64,000 nucleotides of DNA from Streptomyces sp. H27-C3 (GCF_030063415.1 NZ_JASITA010000001.1:124001-188000), one strand, 5' to 3'; numbered from the stretch's first letter, positions 1 to 26,470 are shown. Notes: a model not told the origin generated them from the letters alone. Translations and numbers: made by a program.

Positions 1-13278
<13,278 letters not shown>

Positions 13279-13397
13279 AATGTGCTCCATCGACCCGTTG
13301 AACTACTTCCAACTCGCTGGTTCCGCAACGCGTTTCGGTGCGTGCGGGCATGCCGGGGAGACCCCACGCCGAATCCCGGTGTGATGGCCCGGCGGTT

Positions 13398-13421
13398 CGG
13401 CCGGAGCGGCTCCCCCGGCCG
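13398..13421 (-). terminator. Possible hairpin between oxidase and PKS genes
   Basis: A 7-bp GC stem (CGGCCGG/CCGGCCG) with a 10-nt loop sits immediately after the TAG of the cholesterol-oxidase-like gene. No T-run follows. The 145-bp gap to the PKS start also leaves room for a PKS promoter, but no convincing -35/-10 pair was seen. Confidence 0.35.
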
Positions 13422-13423
13422 TT

Positions 13424-16502
<3,079 letters not shown>

Positions 16503-16778
16503 TTCCGCCCTTTCACGGCTGGCACTTTATGGCTGGGATTCTCTTCGAACGTGGCCTGAACACGACTTCAAACCGGCCTGGACATGGCCTTCTTCGAATC
16601 GAACGCCACCTGAACCGCAGTTCGATCATCGCAAATATGAAGGTATGGAGAGGCGGTGAAGAGTGTCAACGAAATCAATCCCATGTGCGCTAACCCTGTG
16701 GACACGAGGCCGAGTGTACGGTTACCGGCGGTACCGTAAGGGCTTCGGTTCGGTTCGGTTGTCCCTACCCCCGCAAAC

Positions 16779-19553
16779 CTACCGTCTTGCGTGACCATCC
16801 CCGACGGGGAATAGGTATGTCATCGGGGCGAATTGGGCGCGCCCATCGATGCGCAGCTTGCGATAGGCCTGAGTAAGGTGTTTCTCCACCGCACGCGAAC
16901 TCACTCCGAGTCGCTCGGCAATGGCCTTGTTGGAGGCTCCATGGGCGGCGAGTCCCGCGACCCGGCGTTCGGTGGGGGTCAGCGCGGCGACCGCGGCGGC
17001 CCCCTGGGAGCCACCCATGGCGTGCAGCGCCCGGCCGGCCCGTTCGGCGATCCAGGGCGCGCCGCAGGCCAGGCTCTCCTCGCGGGCCTGGATCAGCCGG
17101 TGTTCGGCCTCGCTCTCCCTTCCGGCGGCCAGCAGACGCCGGCCGAGGAGCAGTGAGGTACGGGACCGCTCCAGGGCGTTGACCGCCTGCTCCAGGGTGA
17201 CCGCAGACTCACGCAGCAGCCCGATGCCCCGCTCCCCCTCGGTGATGGCGCCCTTGCCCCGCTGAGCCCGGCCGATGGCCACCGGGCTGCCCCAGCTCAC
17301 GGCGCGCTCGTACTCCTCGTCCATGAGGTCGTGGGCCTGATCGGGCCGGCCCATCCGGTAGTGCAGCGCCGATGCCCACGAACGCCAGGGCGCGATGGCC
17401 GGGTTGCGCCAGTGGGCCCGCTCGGCCGTGCGCCCCCAGTCGAGGAAGTACTCCAGGGCGGTCGGCAGATCGTCCCGCAGGGCGGCCGAGCCGCCCCGGA
17501 CGAGCCGGTGCAGGGAGGGCCGGTAGCCCTGGACGGCGTCGTCCCGGCAGCCGGACAGCAGGCGCCCGCACAGCTCGACGTCCCGGGCCTCCAAGGCGGC
17601 CAGCGCGACGGCGGCCAGGGTCTGCAGCGTGGCCCACTCGGTTATGCCCAGGCCGAGTGCCTCTTCGGTGTGCGCCCGTGCCTTCGTCAGTTCGCCCCTG
17701 GCCAGCGCGAGATGGGTCAGCTCGACGGCGATGACGGCACGGGGTACGTCGGCGTTCGCGCGGCGGGACCTTTCGTACGCGGTGTGCAGCCAGGGACCGA
17801 TCGTGTCGAGGGAGTCGGCGGCGACCAGGATGTCCGTCAGCAGCGGCAGCGCGGTGTGGACGTGGTCCGGGGCGGCGGGCTCGTGCTGGAGCACGCGCTC
17901 GGCAAGCGGTACGGCCTCGGCAACGGTGATCTGTTGGGCCATGGTGGCGCCGTGCAGCAGGACGGTCACGAGTTCGCGTTCGGCGGCGGTGTCCAGGCAG
18001 GGTGCCGGGCCCATGGCTCGTAGCCGGTCCCCGCACGTGGCGAGCTCTGCGGAGCCGGCCACCGCCGTGTGCCGCAGGCGGGCCTCCAGCCGCAGCGCGT
18101 GCCCGCGGGCGGTGCCGGTGAGCGTCGCCGCGTCACCCAGTTCCGCGGCCGTCCTGACGATGGTGTCGAGGGTGGAGGGCGGGCAGCCGTCGAGGAGGAA
18201 CGGCGGAATCCGGCCTGCCATCCCAGCGCGTCGGCCCGCGTCCGGGAGCAGGAGCAGCGCCTGCGCGAAGTGCCGTAACGCGGCCCGGGGCGCGACATCG
18301 CGCTCGATGCCGGCGAGTTCGGCCAGCAGCTCGGCGCGGTCCGGCCCGTCGGGCGAACTGGCGAGCAGGGCGCGGCGCAGATAGCGGACGGCGTCGTCCG
18401 GGGCCGCGCGCCGCAGTGCGGCGGCCGCGGCGGCACGCAGGACGTCGACCGCCCAGCCCTCGCTGCAGGACACGGCGGAGAGGAGCTGGGCCGCGGCCCG
18501 CTCCGCCGGGTGGCCGCCCTGGTGCAGCAGCAGGGCGGCGTGCACCCGGGTGCTCTCGGCTTCGGCAGGGGTCATCGCCTCCTCGGCGGCGTCGGCCACC
18601 ACCGGGTGGACGAACCGGGCCACAGGGCCCTCGGAGAGCAGGCCGAGCCTGCGCAGCACCCTGACCGCTTCGGCCCGACCGGTGTCGTCGAGGCCCGCCA
18701 GCCGGCCGGCCAGCTCCTCGTCGGCGCCGTCACCGAGGACCGCGAGGGCGGTGGCGAACTGCCACACCGGCGTGTGCTGGTTGCGCAGGACGACGGCGAA
18801 CCGTTCGTGGAGCGTCGGCAGGCGGGTCTCGCGGATGGCCCGGATATCGTCCGCAGCCGCCTCACCGGGGCCCGTCAGCGCGTCGAGGGTGGCGGTGAGC
18901 AGCAGCGGATGCCCGCCGGTCGCCTCGTGGCAGGCCTGTCCGTAGGCCGGGTCGACGGGACGCCCGAAGTGGGCGCGGGCCAGGTCCGCGGTGCCCTCGG
19001 GGGGCAGCGGGCACAGCCGCACCACGTGCGCGGCGCGTTCGCCGAGTTGGCGCAGGTGGGGTTCGTCCTCGCCGGGATCGCCCTCGCGCAGGGCGACGAC
19101 CAGGGTGACGCGCAGCTCCGCCAGCCGTCCGGCCAGCCCGCCGAGCCGGCGCAGGGAGGAGAGGTCGGCCCACTGGAGGTCGTCCACGAGCATGAGCAGC
19201 GGTGTGCGGGCGCTCTGTTCGGCGACCAGGGCGAGAAGCCCGGTGTCCCCTTCGGGTCCCGCCGTGGGGTCGGCGCGGTCGCCGGGCAGTGCGACGGCGG
19301 TCCCGGGCAGCAAGGGGGTCAGCAACTGGCTGAGCACGCCGAAGTCGAAGTCGCGTTCGTGCACGGCTCCGCTGGCGGTGACGACGCGCGTCCCCCGGCG
19401 TTCGGCGAGCGCCGGCAGGGCCCGCAGCAGGGCGGTCCTGCCCATCCCCATGCCGCCGGTGACGACCACCATCGAGCCGCCGCCGTGGCGTGCGGCGTCC
19501 ATCGAACCGGTGATCAGGTCGAGTTCCTTCGTCCGGTGGAGCAGGGGCCTCAT
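16779..19553 (-). CDS. LAL-family LuxR transcriptional regulator (third gene of LAL operon)
   Basis: 924 aa, the size of large ATP-binding LuxR regulators. N-terminal AAA/STAND ATPase with P-loop GGMGMGRT, where the usual Lys is Arg, and Walker B PLLMLVDDLQWAD. A long helical middle follows. The C-terminal LuxR helix-turn-helix is LTPTERRVAGLAAHG..NKAIAERLGVSSRAVEKHLT. The start ATG at 19553 overlaps the stop of the upstream LAL gene as ATGA, so the two are coupled. Likely a cluster-situated activator like those found in sets in nystatin, amphotericin and related polyene clusters. Confidence 0.92.
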   Translation of the reverse strand: MRPLLHRTKELDLITGSMDAARHGGGSMVVVTGGMGMGRTALLRALPALAERRGTRVVTASGAVHERDFDFGVLSQLLTPLLPGTAVALPGDRADPTAGPEGDTGLLALVAEQSARTPLLMLVDDLQWADLSSLRRLGGLAGRLAELRVTLVVALREGDPGEDEPHLRQLGERAAHVVRLCPLPPEGTADLARAHFGRPVDPAYGQACHEATGGHPLLLTATLDALTGPGEAAADDIRAIRETRLPTLHERFAVVLRNQHTPVWQFATALAVLGDGADEELAGRLAGLDDTGRAEAVRVLRRLGLLSEGPVARFVHPVVADAAEEAMTPAEAESTRVHAALLLHQGGHPAERAAAQLLSAVSCSEGWAVDVLRAAAAAALRRAAPDDAVRYLRRALLASSPDGPDRAELLAELAGIERDVAPRAALRHFAQALLLLPDAGRRAGMAGRIPPFLLDGCPPSTLDTIVRTAAELGDAATLTGTARGHALRLEARLRHTAVAGSAELATCGDRLRAMGPAPCLDTAAERELVTVLLHGATMAQQITVAEAVPLAERVLQHEPAAPDHVHTALPLLTDILVAADSLDTIGPWLHTAYERSRRANADVPRAVIAVELTHLALARGELTKARAHTEEALGLGITEWATLQTLAAVALAALEARDVELCGRLLSGCRDDAVQGYRPSLHRLVRGGSAALRDDLPTALEYFLDWGRTAERAHWRNPAIAPWRSWASALHYRMGRPDQAHDLMDEEYERAVSWGSPVAIGRAQRGKGAITEGERGIGLLRESAVTLEQAVNALERSRTSLLLGRRLLAAGRESEAEHRLIQAREESLACGAPWIAERAGRALHAMGGSQGAAAVAALTPTERRVAGLAAHGASNKAIAERLGVSSRAVEKHLTQAYRKLRIDGRAQFAPMTYLFPVGDGHARR

Positions 19554-22375
19554 GGTTTCTCCCTCGATGTCCGGCCCAGTGCCGCGGGCAGCTGCGGGCG
19601 CCCTCGGATGCCGAGCTTGCGGTACACCTTGGTCAGGTGCAGTTCCACGGTCCGGGGGGTGACGGCCAGTTCCTCGGCGATGGCCCGATTGGCCCGGCCT
19701 TCGGCGGCGAGGACCGCAACGCGCAGCTCGGCGCCGGTCAGCGGCCCCGCGCCCCCGCCGACCCGCCCCGGGGCCCCGCCGGCGGCGGCCCGCGGGGGCG
19801 CGGGCGCGGACGGATGTACGGGCCCGGTGACGAGCGCGGACGGCCGGGCCGCCGCCCGGTCACTGCCGAGCAGCGAATCGACGGTGAGGTGGCCCGAGAA
19901 CGGGGCCGTGCCGAGAGCGGCCAGCGCCTGCCGGTACTGCCAGCTGACGCGCCGGCCCGGCCCTGGCCGCGGCGTTGCCCGGGCGCCGCCGGGGCCGGGA
20001 GGACCCTCCCGCAGCGCCTCGGCCATCGTGGCGGGCGAACCCCACAGCAGAGCCCGTCGGCGCTCCTCGGCCAGCAGGGCCACGGCCAGCGGGTCTCCCG
20101 GCTCGCGGGTCCGGGCGGCGGCCGAACGCCACGGCAGCAGGGAGGGGTTGGCCGCCTGCCGGGCAAGCAGTTGGCGGCCGCACTCCAGCAGGTCGGCGAG
20201 GGCGGGTTCGCGCAGCCCGCCCGCGAGCCGGACCCGGCCCCGGGCGTACAGCAGGTACGCCCAGGACAGGCCGCCCTCGGCGCCCGACGGCAGCTCAGCC
20301 CGGATGACCCGCCCGGCCGCGTCCAGGTCGCCCCGCCGCAGGTCCACCAGGGCCCTGAGCGCGAGGGGTCCGGGTGCCATGAGCGGGTGCCAGTAGTGGC
20401 TGGGCATGATTTCCTCGCACCGGTCCAGGGCCTCGGACGCGGCGGCGTCGCGGCCGCCCCGCAGTTCGGCGAGACAGGTGACGAGCAGGGCGAGGCCGGC
20501 GACCGGACGGGCATCACTGCGTTCGGCGCACTCCACGATGTCGTCGAGCGCGCCGCGTGCCTCCATGGTGTCCCCGGTGAGGACGAGCGCGTGCGCGGCC
20601 GCCGCCCGCACGGTGAGCGGTACGTGTTCACGGGCCTGCGGGGCCAGTCCGGCCCGGGCGAGCCGCCGGGCGTCGGTGATGTCCCGGCCGCGCTGTGCGG
20701 TGCGCCAGGCGGCCACGGCTCCCTCGGCGGCCTGTTCCGGGCGCATTGGCCGGTTGCCGGGCAGGGACGGCGCGCAGTCGTCGGCCGGGTCGGGCCTGCC
20801 GTACTCGGAGATCCAGTACAGGGCGCGCAGTCCGGAGTGCTCGGCGCTGCCCGGGCGTGCGTCGGCGGCGGCCCGGGCGATCCGGGAGCGGGGCGTGACG
20901 ATGTCGCCGTGGGCCACCAGGAGTTCCGCGGCTCGCAGCCGGGCGCGGCCCGTCCCTGCGTCCACGGGTGCGTCCGCGGGGGTGTGCAGGGCCCGGTGCA
21001 GATGGCGGCTCGCGGCCTCGGGCGCGGTGGGCAGTACGGCCGTGCTCAGGTCGGTCAGCAAGCGGATCCTCAGGGCCGGCGGCACCGGCTCGCACAGGGC
21101 CCGTTCGAGCAGCCGGGCGGCCAGGGCGGGCCGGCCTGTGGCACGGCACTCGGCGGCCTCACGGCGCAGGGCCTCCACTGCCCAGGGGGCGCCGATCCTC
21201 CGGGCACCCGACAGCATCCGGGCGAGAGCGCGGTCGGGGAGAGCCGCGCGGTGGGCCCACTCGGCCGCCCGGGCGTGCAGCTCCTCGCGGTGTTCGGTGC
21301 CGAGGTCCGCGAGGACGGCGCGGGCGGCATCCTTGTTCCGCAGCGCGGGCCGGGGTCCGGGGGCCAGCAGGCCGCTTCCGGACAGCAGGGCCAGCGCCCG
21401 GGCGGTACCGACGGTCCGGGGGCCGGTGAGGGAGTCGATCAGGCCGGGGGTGCAGTCGGGTCCGCTGACGGCGATGGCGCGCAGTACGTCGAGGAGTTCG
21501 CCGGGCAACAGGGCGACGGTGCGTACGGTGCGCTCCCTGACCGCTTCCGCCGCGCTCTCGGCCAGGTGGCCGAGATGCCCCGCGACGGGCGTCCAGCCCC
21601 TCCGGACGAAGCGTCCGACGACGGAGTGCAGCAAGGCCGGGCTGCCTTCGAGATGCCGGACGGCGCCGTCGCGGAACGCCGCGTCCGCCGGGGTGCGCCA
21701 GGTCCCGGCGAGGACCTCGCCGACGGCGTCGTCCGACAGCGGGGCCAGGACCAGGGAGTGCCGGGACACGGAGCGCTCACCGGCCAGTGTGCAGGGCTCG
21801 ATCCGGTCGTACGGAAGGGGCGGTACGGCGCTGTTACGGGACGTGAGCAGCATGAGCGGCGCCCCTGCCAGCCGCCGGGCCAGCGCCTGCAGCCACCGCA
21901 GCGACTGCGTGTCGGCCCACTGCAAGTCGTCGACGACGACCAGCAGGGGCCGACTGCGGGCCGCGGCCAGGAAGACGGCACACAGGTCGGCGGGCCGCCA
22001 GGTCGACGCGTCGCCGGGGTGTGAGGGTGTCCACGGCACGGTGTGACCGGCCGGGGCGGTCGCGGGGAGAGGCTGGGCCTGGAGCTGGGCGGCGACACCG
22101 TAGGGCAGTCCGGCCTCCTCCGGCGCCGCCTGGGCGGCGGCGACCCGTATCCCCGCCCCTTCGGCGAGGGCCGCCGCGCGGCGCAGCAGCGCGCTGCGCC
22201 CGATGCCGGGCGGCCCGGACACCTCGACGAGTGCGGGCCGTCCCGCGCGCAGGTCCTCCAGCAGGCCGCGCAGCAGCCTGTCCTCGGCGTCCCGCCCGAC
22301 GACTGGCACCGCCGGGTAGCTCGGGCTGCCCGGCTGTGTCCGGCCTGCCGCCTCCGCCGCTGTCGTCGGCACCAT
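19550..22375 (-). CDS. LAL-family LuxR transcriptional regulator (second gene of LAL operon)
   Basis: 941 aa from ATG 22375, which has GGAGG 10 nt upstream. A GTG at 22444 would add 23 residues but has no ribosome site and abuts the preceding stop. Features: P-loop SGPPGIGRSALL (Arg for Lys), Walker B LLVVVDDLQWAD, Ala/Arg/Leu-rich helical middle, and LuxR HTH near the C-terminus (LTGAELRVAVLAAEGRANRA then VTPRTVELHLT). Sits between two other LAL genes, all read leftward with short gaps or overlaps. Predicted to control the polyketide cluster; its individual promoter targets are unknown. Confidence 0.92.
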   Translation of the reverse strand: MVPTTAAEAAGRTQPGSPSYPAVPVVGRDAEDRLLRGLLEDLRAGRPALVEVSGPPGIGRSALLRRAAALAEGAGIRVAAAQAAPEEAGLPYGVAAQLQAQPLPATAPAGHTVPWTPSHPGDASTWRPADLCAVFLAAARSRPLLVVVDDLQWADTQSLRWLQALARRLAGAPLMLLTSRNSAVPPLPYDRIEPCTLAGERSVSRHSLVLAPLSDDAVGEVLAGTWRTPADAAFRDGAVRHLEGSPALLHSVVGRFVRRGWTPVAGHLGHLAESAAEAVRERTVRTVALLPGELLDVLRAIAVSGPDCTPGLIDSLTGPRTVGTARALALLSGSGLLAPGPRPALRNKDAARAVLADLGTEHREELHARAAEWAHRAALPDRALARMLSGARRIGAPWAVEALRREAAECRATGRPALAARLLERALCEPVPPALRIRLLTDLSTAVLPTAPEAASRHLHRALHTPADAPVDAGTGRARLRAAELLVAHGDIVTPRSRIARAAADARPGSAEHSGLRALYWISEYGRPDPADDCAPSLPGNRPMRPEQAAEGAVAAWRTAQRGRDITDARRLARAGLAPQAREHVPLTVRAAAAHALVLTGDTMEARGALDDIVECAERSDARPVAGLALLVTCLAELRGGRDAAASEALDRCEEIMPSHYWHPLMAPGPLALRALVDLRRGDLDAAGRVIRAELPSGAEGGLSWAYLLYARGRVRLAGGLREPALADLLECGRQLLARQAANPSLLPWRSAAARTREPGDPLAVALLAEERRRALLWGSPATMAEALREGPPGPGGARATPRPGPGRRVSWQYRQALAALGTAPFSGHLTVDSLLGSDRAAARPSALVTGPVHPSAPAPPRAAAGGAPGRVGGGAGPLTGAELRVAVLAAEGRANRAIAEELAVTPRTVELHLTKVYRKLGIRGRPQLPAALGRTSREKP

Positions 22376-22444
22376 GACTGTCCGTCCTCCAGGGGTGTCG
22401 TAGGTATCGGGCCGGGGTCGCGACGCCCCAGATCCCGGCCCCAC

Positions 22445-25294
22445 CTAGTGATTCGGGGTGTTCGGGCCGTCGGCCTGCCAGGGGACGCCGCGGTGCCCGC
22501 GGGCGCCGAGGCCACTCGGCAGTTCGGCGCGACCGCGCACGTCGAGCTTTCGGTAGACGTTGGTCAGGTGCATCTCCACCGTGCGTGGCGTGATGAACAG
22601 TGTTTCCGCGATCCTCTTGTTGCTGTGGCCGCGCTGGGCCAGTGCCGCGATACGGCGCTCCCTGTGGGTGAGCGAGTCGAGGGGGACGGCGGCGAGCCGG
22701 TGCATCCGCCCGCCCGCCGTCACCAGCGCTTCGCGCGCGATGGCGCCGAGCACGTGATAGCCGCAGCGGGTGGCGCGTTCGATGGCCTGGCGCAGATGGC
22801 CGCGCGCACCCCGGGCGTCGCCGAGGCCGAGCAGTTCACAGCCCAGCTGGTACTCGGCCTTGGCGAGTTCCAGGCGGGCCGGGGAGTCGGCCAGGATGTC
22901 AACGGCCTGCGCGAGCAAAGCCGTACGCCTGCGGCCCTCGACGACCGAAGCCGCAGCGACCATCCCCAGGCCCACGGCTCGCGGGGTGCCCCAGAGCCGG
23001 GCGCGTTCCTGGGCCGCCTCGACGATGCCCGAGGCCTCGGCGCCCAGGCCCAGCCGGCCGAGCGTGGTGGCGGTGGGCAGCCACCAGGGAACGAGCACCG
23101 GGTTGGTGATGCCTGCCTCCTCCAGGCTCCGGCCGCACTGCCGCCACAGTGCGAGCGCGCCCTCCAGGTCGCCCAGTTCCCGCAGGATTCGGCCCTTGGT
23201 GTAAAGGTAGTGGTGCCACTCCCAGACACTCCGGTCCAGGTCCGACGCCGTGCGCGCGAGCCGGTCGAGGACGGCGCCGGCACGCGGAGCCTCGCCCTGG
23301 GAGAGCAGTACGGAGCTCAGCGCGATGTGGGCGAGCGGCGGGGCGTCTGTCGGTCCGACGACCTCGACGGCGGCCCAGGCGTCCCGTGCGGCGGCGGACA
23401 CATCGCCGATGCCGTGCAGGATCAGGGACCGGCCGGCGAGCGCGGCACGCAGTGGCCACAACGGGGGGTGGGCCTCGGCCGGGGACAGCGCCTGGTCCAG
23501 TGCGGCCAGCGCTTCGTCAACGCAGTCGGAGAGCGCGAGGACGGCGGAGGAGCAGAACACCCCCCAGCCCACGGTGCCCGGCTCGTCGGCCCGCAGGGCC
23601 TGCCGGGCGAGCGTGGCGGCCCGGCCGGCGGATCCGCCGTCCAGTGCGGCGAAGGCGCTCAGGGCGGCGAGCAGCCGGCGGTCGGCCGGGCTGTGTCCGC
23701 TCGGCACGGCCACGGAGGCCGCTCGGGCGCGGGCGGCGGGCAGTGCGGTCCGGTCGTTGACCGCGGTGGCCAGCAGGGCGGACTCGACGGTTACCACGAG
23801 ATCGCGGTCCACTGGCTCCGCACGGGCGCCCGCCGCACCGTGCAGGTCGGCCAGCACCCGCTCCAGTAATCGGAGGGCTTCGGGGGCCCTGCGGGTGCCG
23901 AGCGCCATCATGGCGTACTGCACCGCGACGGGGGCCTGTTCGCGCGGGTCGGGTGTGACGGCGAGTGCCTGGTGCAGGTGCCGCAGCGCGTGCGCGGGTG
24001 CGACGGCGGTACGGCTGGCCGCGCGGGCCAGTTCGACGTGCAGGTCCTTGCGTTCGGTGGCCGTGAGCCGGCGGCCCGTGTCGCCGCGCAGCCAGCGGGC
24101 GGCGGCCGCGACGGTGACGCGCGTCGGGGCTTCGGAGACCGCGTCGCGCAGCACTGCGAACATCCACGGTTCGTCGATCCGCTCCAGCAGGGCGAGCTGC
24201 TCGGCTACTTCGGCTGCGGGCCGCCCGGCGTCACTGAGGATCCGGGCGGCCCGGGCCCGCAGTTCCTGTAGCGCGGGCCCGCGTACGGTGGCGAGGACGG
24301 CCGTACGGATCCCTTCGCGCATCTCCGCCGGGGAGCCCGGCAGTACGGCCTCGATGTCGCGCAGCCGGGCCAGGGCCGACTGCACGCGCCGGCCGCTCAA
24401 TCCGCACAGCGCGGCAAGCGGGTCGACGGCGGCGCGGCCGAGCACCGCGAGGGCGGTGGCCACCTGCCGTACGGGGCGGGGCCCGACTGCGAGGAGGTCG
24501 GGAATCAGTGAGGTCAGCGTCGTTTGGTGAACGGTTCTCAGCTGGTGCAGGGCATCGACGTCGGGCGGGATCCCCACGGTGCGCAGCGTGGTGAGCAGCC
24601 GGTCGAGCAGCAGCGGGTTGCCGCCGGTGATCTCCGTGCAGCCCTGGACGAATCGCGGGTCCGCGGGGCCACCGAACAAGCGAGTGATCATGTTCTGTGT
24701 GCCGCGTTCGCCCAGCGGGCCGGGTTCCAGCAGAACGCAGCGATCCTGAGCGAGGATCTCCACGAGCACCGGGGTCCCGGGGCCCGGAGCGTCGGTGCGC
24801 TGGGCGAGGAGGACGAGCAGAGGCTGGCCGGCGGCCCGGCGCAGGATGAAGTCGGCACAGCGCAGGGAGGGTTCGTCGCACCACTGGGCGTCGTCGATCA
24901 CCAGGGCCACGGGGCCGTCGGCGAGCAGTTCCAGGGCGTGCCGGTGAAGTCTGTGCCAGTCGTGGTGGGTGTCGTGCGGCCCGGCGCTGTCCAGCCGCCC
25001 GGGTGCCGCCGCGGGCGGCGGCACCAGCAGCGCGTCGACCGCGCGGACGGCGGCGGCGCCGTCGGGAAGGCCGGTGAAGTGCCGTACGGTCACTCCCTCG
25101 GCCGCCAGGCGCTCGCTCACTGCGGCCAACAGGTGTGTCCGGCCGACACCTGCGGGCCCTCTGACGAGGACGGCCCGCGCGGCGCCCGCCCGGGCGTCGG
25201 CGGCATGGCGCAGAAGGGCGTCCAGTGGGGCGGTACGGCTGTCCGGGCTCCGGGGCGGGCCCTGGTCCCTGACATCGGCGGCGGTGACCACCAC
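22445..25294 (-). CDS. LAL-family LuxR transcriptional regulator (first gene of LAL operon)
   Basis: About 949 aa. The start chosen is GTG 25294, three codons into the run after a strong GGAGGAGGAGGG site; an ATG at 25531 would add 79 residues that look unlike the family. P-loop RGPAGVGRTHLL (again Arg for Lys), Walker B VALVIDDAQWCD, then a long helical region and LuxR HTH (LTHRERRIAALAQRG, ITPRTVEMHLT). Leads the three-LAL operon, with a 69-bp gap to the next gene start. Diverges from the phosphopantetheinyl transferase gene. Likely pathway-specific activator. Confidence 0.9.
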   Translation of the reverse strand: MVVTAADVRDQGPPRSPDSRTAPLDALLRHAADARAGAARAVLVRGPAGVGRTHLLAAVSERLAAEGVTVRHFTGLPDGAAAVRAVDALLVPPPAAAPGRLDSAGPHDTHHDWHRLHRHALELLADGPVALVIDDAQWCDEPSLRCADFILRRAAGQPLLVLLAQRTDAPGPGTPVLVEILAQDRCVLLEPGPLGERGTQNMITRLFGGPADPRFVQGCTEITGGNPLLLDRLLTTLRTVGIPPDVDALHQLRTVHQTTLTSLIPDLLAVGPRPVRQVATALAVLGRAAVDPLAALCGLSGRRVQSALARLRDIEAVLPGSPAEMREGIRTAVLATVRGPALQELRARAARILSDAGRPAAEVAEQLALLERIDEPWMFAVLRDAVSEAPTRVTVAAAARWLRGDTGRRLTATERKDLHVELARAASRTAVAPAHALRHLHQALAVTPDPREQAPVAVQYAMMALGTRRAPEALRLLERVLADLHGAAGARAEPVDRDLVVTVESALLATAVNDRTALPAARARAASVAVPSGHSPADRRLLAALSAFAALDGGSAGRAATLARQALRADEPGTVGWGVFCSSAVLALSDCVDEALAALDQALSPAEAHPPLWPLRAALAGRSLILHGIGDVSAAARDAWAAVEVVGPTDAPPLAHIALSSVLLSQGEAPRAGAVLDRLARTASDLDRSVWEWHHYLYTKGRILRELGDLEGALALWRQCGRSLEEAGITNPVLVPWWLPTATTLGRLGLGAEASGIVEAAQERARLWGTPRAVGLGMVAAASVVEGRRRTALLAQAVDILADSPARLELAKAEYQLGCELLGLGDARGARGHLRQAIERATRCGYHVLGAIAREALVTAGGRMHRLAAVPLDSLTHRERRIAALAQRGHSNKRIAETLFITPRTVEMHLTNVYRKLDVRGRAELPSGLGARGHRGVPWQADGPNTPNH

Positions 25295-25660
25295 AGCGTT
25301 TCCCTCCTCCTCCTCCGCGGAACCACTCCCGGCAGCCGATGTCCGAACGCCGGATTCCTCCGTGATTCCAAGATCGTAGGCGATGCTAAAACAGAACCCT
25401 GAGAAGATCCGGCAGATTCGAGACAGAATGCCCCGGCCCTTGGCCGAGGCACGCCCTGCACCCCCCGGTAACTGGCGCAAAGGTGCACCACGTTTCAGCC
25501 TTTCCACTTCACCCAATTCCCGCGCAACCAAAGGAACAACCGGACAGTCATCAATCCGTGAGCCTTACGTGGCTGATATCCGGCCATCAATTTGCCTTCT
25601 ATTGACTGCGTTATCGTGCTGGAGCAGCCGTCCGCCGACGCCGACCGACCGGAGTCTCCT
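25295..25660. promoter_or_regulatory. Divergent intergenic region between LAL operon and PPTase
   Basis: 366 bp, noticeably less GC-rich than the flanks, and the only place where promoters for both the LAL operon (leftward) and the PPTase (rightward) can lie. A TTGACT occurs at 25603-25608, but no well-spaced -10 follows it. No LAL operator could be named with confidence. Confidence 0.5.
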
Positions 25661-26470
25661 GTGCATCCCTCCCCAGAGCTCGCCTGCCCGCCGCCGGGGT
25701 GGACCGCCGCACGGTGGCCCGCGGCGCGGCCCCGGCCTGCCGAAGGCTCCCTGGATCTGTGGCTGCTGTACGTCCCGGACGCGTCCCTGCGGTCCGTCGC
25801 CCTCGACCACTCCCCGCTGGACGACGAGGAACGCGCCCGGGCCGCCTCTTTCGTGTACGCCGTCGACCGGGACCTCTACGCAGCGGCACACCTCACGCTG
25901 CGCCGCGTGCTCTGCGCCTACGAGAACAAGGCCCCCGCGGAGCTGAGGTTCCAGCGCGAACGCTGCCCCTGCTGCGGCGAACCGCACGGCCGGCCCGCCC
26001 TGACCGGCCCTGACACACCGCACTTCTCGCTGTCCCACACCGACGGCCTGGTACTGATCGCCGTGGCCGCCCGGCCCGTCGGCGTCGATGTGGAAGGGCT
26101 CCCGGCGCCGCACAAGGCGGCCACTGTCGGCGAGGCGCTCCACCCCGCCGAGCAGAGGGCGATCCGTGCCGCACAACCGTCGTTGCAGCCCGCGGTCTTC
26201 GCCCGGCTCTGGGCACGCAAGGAGGCCTACCTCAAGGGCCTCGGCACCGGCATCGGCCGCAGCCCGGCCCTTGACTACCTCGGCGACCCCGGACCCGGGG
26301 CCCCGGCCCGGCCGCCCGGCTGGATGGTCAAGGACATCCCTGCCGGAGCGGAACACGCGGCGGCGCTGGCCCTCAAACGGGCACCGACCGGCGGCCCCGA
26401 CGTCGTTGTCCGCATGCACTTCCTCGGGGCTTTGGATCGCACCGCACCCCTCGCATTGACGGGTTTCTGA
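25661..26470 (+). CDS. 4'-phosphopantetheinyl transferase, Sfp type
   Basis: Transfers phosphopantetheine from CoA to the carrier-domain serine, turning apo-ACPs of the PKS into the active form. 269 aa from GTG 25661, with GGAG 6 nt upstream; a TTG at 25592 opens a longer frame but lacks a site. Motifs: HFSLSHTDG, GVDVE (Mg/CoA binding) and WARKEAYLKGLGTG. A CPCC cysteine group sits before HFSLSH. Homologues occur in polyene clusters (NysF type). Placed divergent to the LAL operon at the outer edge, so it is probably the dedicated activator for the adjacent PKS, though such enzymes often act on several synthases. Confidence 0.93.
   Translation: MHPSPELACPPPGWTAARWPAARPRPAEGSLDLWLLYVPDASLRSVALDHSPLDDEERARAASFVYAVDRDLYAAAHLTLRRVLCAYENKAPAELRFQRERCPCCGEPHGRPALTGPDTPHFSLSHTDGLVLIAVAARPVGVDVEGLPAPHKAATVGEALHPAEQRAIRAAQPSLQPAVFARLWARKEAYLKGLGTGIGRSPALDYLGDPGPGAPARPPGWMVKDIPAGAEHAAALALKRAPTGGPDVVVRMHFLGALDRTAPLALTGF

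Noticed and set aside
22376..22444. Upstream GTG start for the second LAL gene
   Set aside because: No ribosome binding site; ATG at 22375 has GGAGG at proper spacing.
25295..25531. 79-codon N-terminal extension of the first LAL gene
   Set aside because: Extension lacks similarity to LAL N-termini, while GTG 25294 follows a strong GGAGG-rich site.
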